Shown here: positions 49,126-60,100 of the stretch, piece by piece
Numbering within the stretch: position 1 is the first letter of the stretch
Layout of the letters: each line of letters opens with the position of its first letter
IMG/VR virus record: IMGVR_UViG_3300022902_001021
Span: 1 to 64,000 of that record
DNA: 64,000 nucleotides
Origin: a virus
Strand: one strand, 5' to 3'
Program-made: the position numbers and the translations under genes
Notes under the pieces: generated by a model
Database searches by the model: none
Told to the model about the DNA's origin: nothing
What the model saw: only the letters and a program-made list of their open reading frames with translations

Positions 49126-51179
49126 TGGCTATTAAAAAATACTATGCGATTGCTGATAACACAATTACAAACGCTTACAAACTAAATTTATCTACGAGAG
49201 CAACCGGCGCCAACGCCGGCGCCGCAGATATTATGGAGATCTATTCAATTTATGGCCGCCAATCTACATCTTCGGCTGAGATCTCCAGAGCACTGATTAA
49301 GTTCCCCGTATCCGAGATAACATCAGATCGAAGCAATTCAAAGATTCCAGCATCCGGAAGTGTAAAATTCTATTTAAAGCTCCATAATGCAGAACACTCT
49401 AAGACTGTACCAACGGGCAGTTTTACAATTGTGGCAGAACCAATCTCAGCGGATTGGGAAGAGGGCTACGGCCTGGATCTTGAGGCATACAAAGATATTA
49501 CCAATGGGAATAAGGGCTCAAACTGGATCGCCAGAAAGGGCGAAGGCTTACAAGAAATCACTAAGGTGACTTTCACATCGACGAACAAGGCACATTACGC
49601 TGCCGGCGCCGGCGCAAACTACATAATAGCATATAATGGTAATAGGGCTTATAATCTGTGGTTCAACAACGGATCTGATTCCGCACCATCAGCCGACGGC
49701 GCAGAAGTAGAAGTTGATATAAGTTCTGCTGGATCGAGCACTGCTGCAGTCGCTTCAGAATTTCAATCGACAACTAATGCTTTGGCCGCGTTTGATTCAA
49801 ATGTTGACCCGACAAATTCTGCAATAGTATATCTATCATCAAGCCTCGAAGGCGGTCACACAGACACATCAGTTGAGGGAACTATATCCGGTATAACTTT
49901 GGCAGTTCAGCAAGATGGAAACAACGAGATACCATGGACAAAAGTTGGTGGAGATTATATCACAGCTGCAAACGCTGCATATCCTTATCGCTGGTTTAGT
50001 CAAAGCTTCACTTCTGGGCTGGAAGACATAGAAATTGATATTACTCAAATGGTGGAGTTGTGGTCCGCTGGTACGGTTGATAATTATGGACTTGGAGTGC
50101 ATCTTTCTGGAGCCTTCGAGCCATATTTCTCAACCGATTTTGATCCAACATACAGTGGATATATACAGAATACAACCGGTTCAACGGTTTCATATTACAC
50201 AAAGAGACTCTTTGCAAGGGGCTCACAATACTTTTATAAGCGCCCAGCAATCGAAGCTAGGTGGGATTCTAGCAAGAAAGACGATCGCGGCAATATATTT
50301 TACAGCAGTTCTCTAGCTGGCGTTAATGATAACCTGAATACTTTGTTTTTATACAATTACGTCCGCGGCCAACTGGCTAATATCCCCTCAATTGGCACAG
50401 ATGCAATATACGTGAGCTTTTATTCTGGGTCCGCGGATAACTCGGTACCTACTGGTAGCCTACAGACGTCTTCATACACCCCAAACCCCCCGGGCGCCCA
50501 CTCACGCGCAGCCATAGAACTTCCAACTACTCTCCCTTATCAATGGGTTGTCGACGATGATAGTCCAGACCCACCAATCAGTACAAACCCGTATGTTGTG
50601 ACCGGCGCTTGGGTATCAACCGGCATTTATAGTGCTTCTTTCGCCATAACAGGCGCCACAAACCCTCTTACGAAGATATTCGATGTCTGGCACGATGGAA
50701 CAGGCAAGAACCACCCATGGGCAAGTGTGGAGTTCGCAACCTCCTCGTTCGAGCCACTCAACATGAGTGCTTCTTACTCTATGGCTGAGCCCACGTATCA
50801 TCTTAAAATAACTAACCTTAAAGACAGTTATAGTTCAAGTGAAAATGCACGTTTTAACTTATTTATTAGAGAAAAGAATTGGAAACCAACAATTTATACA
50901 ACTTCCAAAACAACCATAAAAAGTAAATCGATGTTGAGTGCTTCGTATAGAGTATTTAGAACGATCGATGCCCACGAAGCTATCCCATATGGAACAGGAA
51001 GCAATCTACACACCATGATGTCTTATGATAATATGGGAAATTACTTCGATGTAGATATGAGTTTATTAGAGCCTGGGTATGCATATGCCTTTAAGTTCTC
51101 ATTCTATGATAGTTCGTTGAGTAGCTGGATAGAACAACCACAGACCTTTAAATTTAGAGTAGAGAATTATGAGCATTAA
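49125..51179 (+). CDS. Virion structural protein with a shared 95-residue module
   Basis: 684 residues. The N-terminal part (ADIMEIYSIYGRQSTSSAEI, SRALIKFPVSEI) recalls DNRLRE-type beta domains. Residues about 142-235 (QEITKVTFTS, YIIAYNGNRAYNLWF, then VDISS and TDTSVEGT) match a module in the protein at 61644. The C-terminal part (FNLFIREKNWKPTIYTTSKT) is beta-rich. A tail or baseplate fibre-like role is likely from context. The stop overlaps the next start by 11 bases. Confidence 0.65.
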   Translation: MAIKKYYAIADNTITNAYKLNLSTRATGANAGAADIMEIYSIYGRQSTSSAEISRALIKFPVSEITSDRSNSKIPASGSVKFYLKLHNAEHSKTVPTGSFTIVAEPISADWEEGYGLDLEAYKDITNGNKGSNWIARKGEGLQEITKVTFTSTNKAHYAAGAGANYIIAYNGNRAYNLWFNNGSDSAPSADGAEVEVDISSAGSSTAAVASEFQSTTNALAAFDSNVDPTNSAIVYLSSSLEGGHTDTSVEGTISGITLAVQQDGNNEIPWTKVGGDYITAANAAYPYRWFSQSFTSGLEDIEIDITQMVELWSAGTVDNYGLGVHLSGAFEPYFSTDFDPTYSGYIQNTTGSTVSYYTKRLFARGSQYFYKRPAIEARWDSSKKDDRGNIFYSSSLAGVNDNLNTLFLYNYVRGQLANIPSIGTDAIYVSFYSGSADNSVPTGSLQTSSYTPNPPGAHSRAAIELPTTLPYQWVVDDDSPDPPISTNPYVVTGAWVSTGIYSASFAITGATNPLTKIFDVWHDGTGKNHPWASVEFATSSFEPLNMSASYSMAEPTYHLKITNLKDSYSSSENARFNLFIREKNWKPTIYTTSKTTIKSKSMLSASYRVFRTIDAHEAIPYGTGSNLHTMMSYDNMGNYFDVDMSLLEPGYAYAFKFSFYDSSLSSWIEQPQTFKFRVENYEH

Positions 51180-54100
51180 AAAGCTTTTTGGATCCACCGA
51201 CAAAGCAAACAATTACCTAAGCGATACAGACCAGAAAGATGCCTTCGCAAGTGTAGAATCCAGCAGAAATTTAAAAGAAATTGAGGAAATCCAGGCTCAT
51301 CATATACCTCATATAGACTATTCAAAGCCAGCTAATTTTGTGAAATACGGCTCGGCAAGGTTATACTATAAAACCGCATTGAAAAGAATTTCCGACTATT
51401 ATCCTTATGACGGTTCTAGTGCTGAGATTAACTCATTCTATAATAAATCTTTAGACATAGAGAAGTATATTCTCAATAATTTATATCCAAGAACAAATGG
51501 TTATGCTATATTTAGTGCCGATGGCTGGGGCAGTAAGGCTAGCAATTGGTCAGTTCATCGCCAAGACGGCTATGGCATACCAGCAACCCCCGAAGCTATT
51601 ATAGTTCAAGGTGGTCCAAATGCTGCGACCGGCGAACTAAAAGATCTGATACCCACATCAAAGAATAATAAGTATCAATATTCTAACGTATATGACGAAG
51701 ATATCTATCGAACTGCTGGTCTTCCAAGTGATTATGGTAAGGGAACTCGCGAATCGAACATGCGCGCCAACTTCGATGATGGTGTCACAGTAGAATTTTG
51801 GATGAAGACTGGTTCCTTTACAGATGGGACCGGCACAGAAACCTTGAAGCAAGTTATATTCGACTTATGGAATCGAGAAGATCCCAATGCTGACATAGTT
51901 AACGAGGGCGACCCGCACGCATATGGAAGAATCACTGTAGAATTGACCGGCGTTGTACAGAACGATATAGACTACTCGGACCCCAATAGTTATTGGTCGG
52001 ACTCGCCATTCTTGGTCACAGTACAATCTGGCTCTGTAACCGGCTCCTACCAACAAACCATTGGTAAAAACATAACAACCAGCTCAATGGGTGAGTGGAA
52101 CCACTATGCGATAACGCTGTTTAACTCCGGATCTGGATTCATGGCAGATTTCCACGTCAATGGGCATCTCAGTGAAAGAAAGACATTAAACGCCAGTCAA
52201 ACATTGAACGAAATTGCCCCGAAGAATATGGTAGCGCGTATAGGATCACTGCTTACCGCCAGTTGTGGCGCCCTCGAAAATCCCGGACCCATAGCAAGAT
52301 TTGGTTCCATTGATGGCGGCAAGCTAAACGGCTCGATAGATGAATTCAGATACTGGAAATCTGCAAGAACTCACGAAGAAATTGGAAAGAATTGGTTTGC
52401 TCAAGTCGCCGGCGGCGCTAATACTGATATATCTAATGCAGAACTTGGAATATATTTCAAATTCAACGAAGGTATTACCGGGGATGCTTCTCTCGACAAC
52501 ACTGTTTTGGATTATGCCGGTAGAATAAGCAACGGAACGTGGTATGGATATACATCAAATTCAAGAAACACCGGTTCTGCGATTATTGAAGCCGCGGCCT
52601 CAACAAAAGAATATGAGGATCCCATCATCCGGCCCGAACACCCGGATTATATTGCACTTGAATCAGAGTTATCAATAAGTGGTGAAAACTTTGATATAAA
52701 CAACAATAACTCAATGTTGAGCTTGCTTCCCGGGTGGATTATTGAAGAAGAAGAAAATAACAAGGATTCTGACTTACAAAACATATGTCATATTGTTGGT
52801 GCTTACTTTGATAAGTTGCATATGCAAATCTCTGAAATTCCCAAGTTTCATTATGCGACATACCCAAGTGCTTCCCAGAAGCCAGCACCATTCGCAGAAC
52901 ATTTTGCACAGTCTTTCGGACTATACACGCCCGAATTGTTTATTGATTCAACAGTTCTGGAGAAATTCGCCGATAGGGATGAAGAACAGCTATTCGAAGC
53001 GAGCCTACAAGACACAAAAAATCTAATTTACACCAATCTCTATAATAATATAGCTAATATCTTTAAAAGCAAGGGTACCGAAAAGGCTATAAAAAACGTG
53101 TTTAGGTGCATGGGTATAGATGAAAAGCTGATAAAACTAGTAGTTAATTCTAATAATCAAGACATCTCTCTTAGAGACAACTATCAGCAGTCCTTAATTA
53201 ATAAAAATTGTTTAAACTTCAACAACAGTTTAAACTCAACAGCGGTTGTATATCAAGCAATTGATTCAAATAATGCAAACAGTTTAGGATACTTAACAAA
53301 TCCAACAGAGAGTTCAGCGCCATCCTATGGTTGCACGGTAGAGAGTAACATAGTCCTTCCATACTACACACGCGGTATTGGGGACATGGATAGAGATTAC
53401 GATACTGTATCTTTGTTCGGAATGTATACAGTTGATACTACAAGCGCTGATTCTAAAACAGGAGCAGACCCATCCTTCATTGGAGGTTATGGTATAGATT
53501 CTACTGGCGGCGACGATGCAAACTTTCAAGTCTATGCAATTAAGGAATCAAAGGATTCCAGAAATGTATATTTTAAACTTTCATCATCGAATAAGCCAAT
53601 ACCGTTTCCAATCGATGTCGATAATGTCCTAACAAGTTCGCTGTTTTTGAATGCATATGATAATCAAGAGTGGAACATTTCTGTAAGGCTTAAGCCCCTC
53701 AAAGGTCAGCTAACAAACTTAGTTTATGGAGCCGGCGGTACCGGGTATGAAGTAATATTTTCCGGATATCAAACTCAACTCGGGGAAGTTATAAACAGCT
53801 TTAGTGTATCATCGTCAGTTTCACAGACCACCGGTTCGTTGTTTATGGTAGCAGGCAAAAGAATATATGCCGGCGCTAATAGAGAAAACCTAACCGGCCG
53901 TGTCATCGACAAAAGTGATATACTTGTCAATAATATTAGGTATTGGTCAAAATATTTAGAAGACAGTGATCTCATACAACATACACACGATATTGAAAAC
54001 AGAGGCATTTCAGGTTCTTATAGACCACTATCTCCCATAGACACGGGAAGTGTCGATATTATTAACTCCGAGACATTAGCCCTAGAGTGGAACTTTACTG

Positions 54101-57100
54101 ATCTAACCTCAAGCCGCGCAGATGGAACTATAGGGTATATCAAAGATTATAGCTCTGGTTCAACTGATGTTCGTAACCCACATGGCAACAAAGCCTCATG
54201 GCTATCAAATCTCGCTGGCTATCAACATACGGGATATGGATATGGGTTTGCAGCAGAATCTACAAATATTGTTGATAAACGAAACTTCAACTCATATAAA
54301 CTGGTAGATCCGGAGCGCGCCGTTTCATCAGACATGATAAACATTTATAATGATGAATACGATTCATTTTACAGAGATGACAACGTACCGAATTATGTAT
54401 ATACGATTGAGAAGAGCTTTTATAATATAGTGTCAGAACAAATGATGGAGTTCTTCGCTGGAATTGTCGACTTCAATAGTCTGATTGGCGCACCAGTCAA
54501 TAGGTATAGAGATAGATACAAAGATATCGAAAAGCTCAGACAAACATTCTTTAAAAGAGTGAAGAGTGTTTCAGATGTTGAAAAGTTTGTAAAATATTAT
54601 AAATGGTTTGACGACTCAATATCTAGCATAATTTCTCAACTTGTCCCAGAATCATCAGTATTCATCAATAACTCTATGAATGTGATAGAGAGTCATGTTT
54701 TAGAAAGGAACAAATATAGGTCTAAATTTCCAACGTTAAACTTTGAAGATCCGGATGTAGAGGCATATATGAAGGGCTTCGCTGAATTGCGATACCCATG
54801 GTATGACGGCTCCTCAACATTGCCATCCTCGCCGCGGAACACCGATACACACAAGACATATTGGCTTTATAGAGCAGAAAGAGATTCTATAGAGATAACG
54901 TCGGGTGATTCCACAATAGATACCCAAAGAAATAAATATAAGGACATTATCAACCGCGCCCCACACATGACGGGAGCATATCCCACTTTGTCTGATGCCT
55001 CCGGCACCCTTTACTCATCTCACAAATACTCCTTAAATAAATTCGCCCGCACAAGTAAATTTAATATGGATGTGCCGGTTGTTAGAAACCTAACTCGACC
55101 AATTAAAGGTGGAACTAACTTTGAGCCCGAGAAAGACCTGAGTTTTGCACCGATAGCACTACATCCAGCCGGCCCAGTAAATAGAGAAAATGGTATTTTT
55201 GTTCCTAGAAACGTTTTGCTTGGAATGACTAAAGAGATGGTAGAAACTCAAAATATTGTTGATCCTACAAGACCACCGGAATTTATTTCGAAGGAAAAGA
55301 GAGTATTTAAGGTTCAACATGGTAGAGATTGGGAAGATGGGATAGGATATAAAAATGTTAAATCAAGTATCGGATTTCCTTTTAATGTATTAAGTTCCTC
55401 AGTTAAGACTGGCTACAATAAAAGTGTAATAGACAATGTTACCGGAGGTATTGAGATTACAAACCTTCATAATGATACCTATGGCGATGATAAAGAAGTG
55501 CCAATGCAAGGTACATTTACTGAGAGGGTTGTTGGTGGCCACCAATCTAGACATATAGCAATCAACACCGGTACCGATAATTGGAAATCACGCCCTGAAG
55601 CTTGGAAAATTCTACTTGGAACCTGTAAAGCTAACCCATCTGGTGCTATTGGAATGGTGGGGCCAGATTATCCATGGCCAGAAGCCAACGAAGAAGGTAT
55701 GGTGCCATACCCTTTAACATGCTCGCAAAAGGCGGTGTATTACAGAGACTTTGTCACCAAGCGCCCAGTTAATATTAGAAATATAAATACGATGGATGTC
55801 CCGCGTTCAACGACTGTTCCTGGAAATTACGAGAACAATTATGAAGTAGTAAATTCCTTCGGCGCCCACGCAAACCCCCGCCGCTTCATAGATAATCAGC
55901 CGACCCCGCCAGAAAGAGCATTCAGAAATAATGTGACCGGCGCCACTCAAATAAGAACGTTCTTAGATACTCGTAGGACAGATGAGAGCCATTCGGAATT
56001 GATGCCTGAATATTCAACAGAATATTTGCAGATCACAAGCTCTGAGAATAAAACTGTAATAGCTACTAGATTTTCTAATCCTGGTGGCCCCGAAACAATG
56101 ACTAGAGGTTACTTGGACTTTAGATCAGCAGAGATGTCAGTTTATAACGCCTTTAATTATCGAAATCTAGGCATCATAAAACATTCACAAGGTCCAAGTG
56201 GAACACTCCCAGAACCCCCGGGCGCTGGCCCGACTACAACCAGGGTATATGATATACATGCGAAAGACTATGGACTGAGAAGTCACAGAGCAAGACACAC
56301 CGCAAGATTTGGCCGTGACTCATTGTTTGTTACTTCATCCGATAATCTCCCCGGCGCCCAATATGATCAATTACCGGGCTTTCACAAAATTCACAGAAAC
56401 AATGTCTCGCGACTGAAGATTGTCGATCAATTAAACGCGGAGCTTAGCGGTATTTACTTAAATAATACTGACAGTATATTATGGCCAGATCCATCCCAGA
56501 ACGCTGGAAATTGTTTAGTAGTACAAGCAACTAGTTCAGACGGCCAGAACGCCGCCAATGCCCTCATCTTTGATAACAATCTTGTTGGCGCCGCAAACGA
56601 GTTCCCAGTTTGGACGTTCTCGGCATGGGTCAATCCATCTGCCTCCAATGCAGCGAGGACAATATGGGACGCCGGTAAAACCAGCGTCGGGAATGGTTCA
56701 GCCCACACAATCACGATTGAGGGTGATGAGACTCTGAGATATCAAGCTAAAACATCACTTGCCGCCGGCGGAGGTAATGAGAGATTTACATATTGGGAAA
56801 CCAATACGAATACAATATCAAATGGTTCATGGAATCACATTGTCGTAAGTGTATCCGGCACCATTGGAGGTCTCTCAAATTCCCTCAAGCCTACCCTGTA
56901 TATTAATGGAGTTAGTATGTCTTGGGACGGCGCTACTAGTCCATCCTTGACTCCGTATGATAATCTGCCAAACGCGCGCACTGCACATTCAAATTTCCGG
57001 AGTCATACTGGTTGGAGCCAAACACCACCGGTAGTAATTGGAGGTGATTGGCAAAGTGCGAACTATAAAGAATACTATGGTGCCCTCGATGAAATATCAA

Positions 57101-60100
57101 TCTGGAACACTCAACTCACCGATCAAGAAGTTACTCAAGTATATAACTCTGGCGCCCCCTGTAACCTAACACATAGCACATCACCACAATCAGAATCTCT
57201 GAAAGCATGGTGGCGTCTAGGAGAAGGAGATGCAGCAGTCTCCGGAGTTCCTTCCGGAAAAATAATGGACTCTAATAATATCATAAGAGATATAGTTGGT
57301 TCTGCTTCTCTGTGTCCAACCGCGCTATCTGGTTCAAATATGAATCTATATATAGTTCCAAGTTCTTTGGCCGGCTGCGATGAGCGGGTTACAATATATT
57401 CAGAAACCGTAACACATGTTTCGTCGTCATTATACGACAATGATCATATACAACACCCCATACCCAGGACCGACATACAATATAAATGGATAAGAGATTC
57501 AATTTCAGATCCAGATAATACAAGATACTATGAATTTCAGAAGACAACCAATAGCAGTAGAATGCCATATTTTTCAAATTCTGCGGGATACACGCCTTAT
57601 TACAACTTTATCACAGAGAGTCAGGCCGCCCATAACCAGAATATATCACCCGGCGGCTGGAAGCAACCAATTTTAAGGCTAAATACATTAATACTTGATC
57701 CATTAACAGAAAACTCTAACACTATAGGCTTCGCCGCCGATACTGATGTTTCAGATTATATAAACACCGAACTTAATCCGGGAATCGGCTCTACCAACTA
57801 TCTGAACATGTTGTTGGCACATCGTTCAGTGCCGTACGGCTGGACCTGGCAGAAAACTAGAAATTATAATAATCCGATAATTATTGATGAAAGAAAAAAA
57901 TCAGCATTATCAGCAATTACAAGTTCTAACAAAAGGTTACAACACTTTAGAATGTCTGCAGTCTCCACGCGCGCCCGCACAGCACTGATAAATTTTGATG
58001 CTCCAATGCGGATCGGTAAGAAGGGAAACACTGCAATAGGCGCCAAAAATAACATCACTCTTAAAGTGACTGATAACAATGAAAGGATCATGTTTAACGA
58101 GGCAGCTTTTAACAGCTATATAAATAATAATGTTATCACTGAACCCACCCCACTAACACAAATCATTAGGCTTGGAAACAACTCGAAAAACAAGTTCAAA
58201 CTTAAATGGATCCTATACAGCCAAAACTTGTTCCCATCCGAAAGAAATGAATATATGTCTGGAACATACAAGAGAAATGGATATGATAATGGATATTGGA
58301 GAGTAACAGGAAGCGAAAGAATATCTCTGGGAGCAACACAGAGTGGCTCCTTCTCATATAATATATTTTCAAGTTCAATCGGCCGCTCCTCTTGGCCCCT
58401 AGATGAGCCGGAAAACTTCTTAACAAGAACTAGGATACTGGGCCCAGATCTTGATGGCGGGTTGTCAATGCAGAAAAATGGCAATGCCGGCGAGCTTCAA
58501 AACGTACACTTCTCTTACGTGTCATGTTCCTTGGTTGGGGGAAACCTACAATTATCAAAGGTATCAGAACTGTGGCCGGCCGCCTTGTATGCTAGAAAAC
58601 ACATGTTAGCTGCACCTCGTTCTGTGGTTAGCCCATCTGGGATTGAAAACAATATTGGAATGCCTGGAAGTGATGGTGTTAATTTCTCTAAGAGATACAG
58701 CGTTGAAATTTATGCCGGCGAAGCTGCCTGGGACGCACCAAGAAACGCCGGCGTAGTCCGTATGGGATACTCATCCGAAAATAGCAACAAGGGAACTAAA
58801 ATATCGTCTTATCAAGTCACGTCTTCCGAACCATGGTTTGCCACATACGACGACTTTAGTTATGAAATGGGTCTGATAGCTAAAGATTATTCTGTGGTGC
58901 CAGAATTTAGAATCAGCGAACATATCGAAGATTATATGAAGCACGGCCCCTTTGACGCTACAAAAAATGATATTTTTGAAGTTCCTGGTGTATCTGGGTC
59001 AGCCAATAGTTCTACTGGATCATTCTATAAGGATTACTCAAATTCCGAGTTTATGAAAGATTTTCTAAGAGTAAAATCTGAATCTTTCCTCGAAGCGAAA
59101 GAAATAAGATTAGTTTGTAGTGCAGCAATCAGGCTAAATCCATACAAGGGCTTTTATCCAGCCCAACGAACTCTCGACTTGGTTGGACAATTTTCTAGTT
59201 CTTATGCTAACAGCATAACAGCTGTGTGGGAACTCAACGGCGCTAAAAAGCCACTCAATGTTGATAGAGCCCTTCAAGCAAGAGGTAGCACAATAAGACC
59301 ACTAATGCAAGCTCTTTACTCACCTGGCCTAATGTATAATACGATTAAGTCCGGAATAGCGGTCGACTATCCAATTGTAAATGATAAGTCTAAAATCGAA
59401 CGGTCACAGTATGGGAGACCATCAGCTGGCCCTATGCAGTCACTTAAACAATCCGATGACAACTATGCTATTTTACCGGCAAATATAAATTCTAATAGTC
59501 CAGTTTCTGGATATAATGGCGGCTCATGGTTTGATGTTAGATTGCCGTTTGAAACGCTTTTGCAGCCAAAAAATCATATTAATGGTCTTAAATTTCTAGA
59601 TATAGAACCACACCCATCGGCTAGCTTATCACCAGCAAACGTTACAACGTCATTTAATTCTCAAGGTGGAGATGAAATGTATGAGATGATGGCATCAAAC
59701 TTTTTTGGAGAGGTGCCTAACTTCTTTCTGAAAGATTCTAGTTTCACCAGGATAGAATCTGGCATTATACCAGACGATCTTAGTTTCAAAGACGGCGAAG
59801 TTTATGGTGCTAGATTAAAGATAAGGAGATCAACCACGGGCACAAGAACATACTCATATGATTCTGGATCCACTGGTGACGGTACAAACTTCGCACCTTT
59901 TGGAGCAAAAGCATTTTATGATCAGAAAGCCGCCGGCGGCGGAGACACTAATGCCTGGTACCCCGTACCCCAAGATCCACAAAATGCCAGAATGGATCCT
60001 ATCGCGCCCTTTAGAGAAACTTTTACGATGTACAGTCGCCCCTCGGCATTCGGCCCACCGATTTCTGGACGTCCCCCGTCTGGTTCAAGCGGAAACCGCC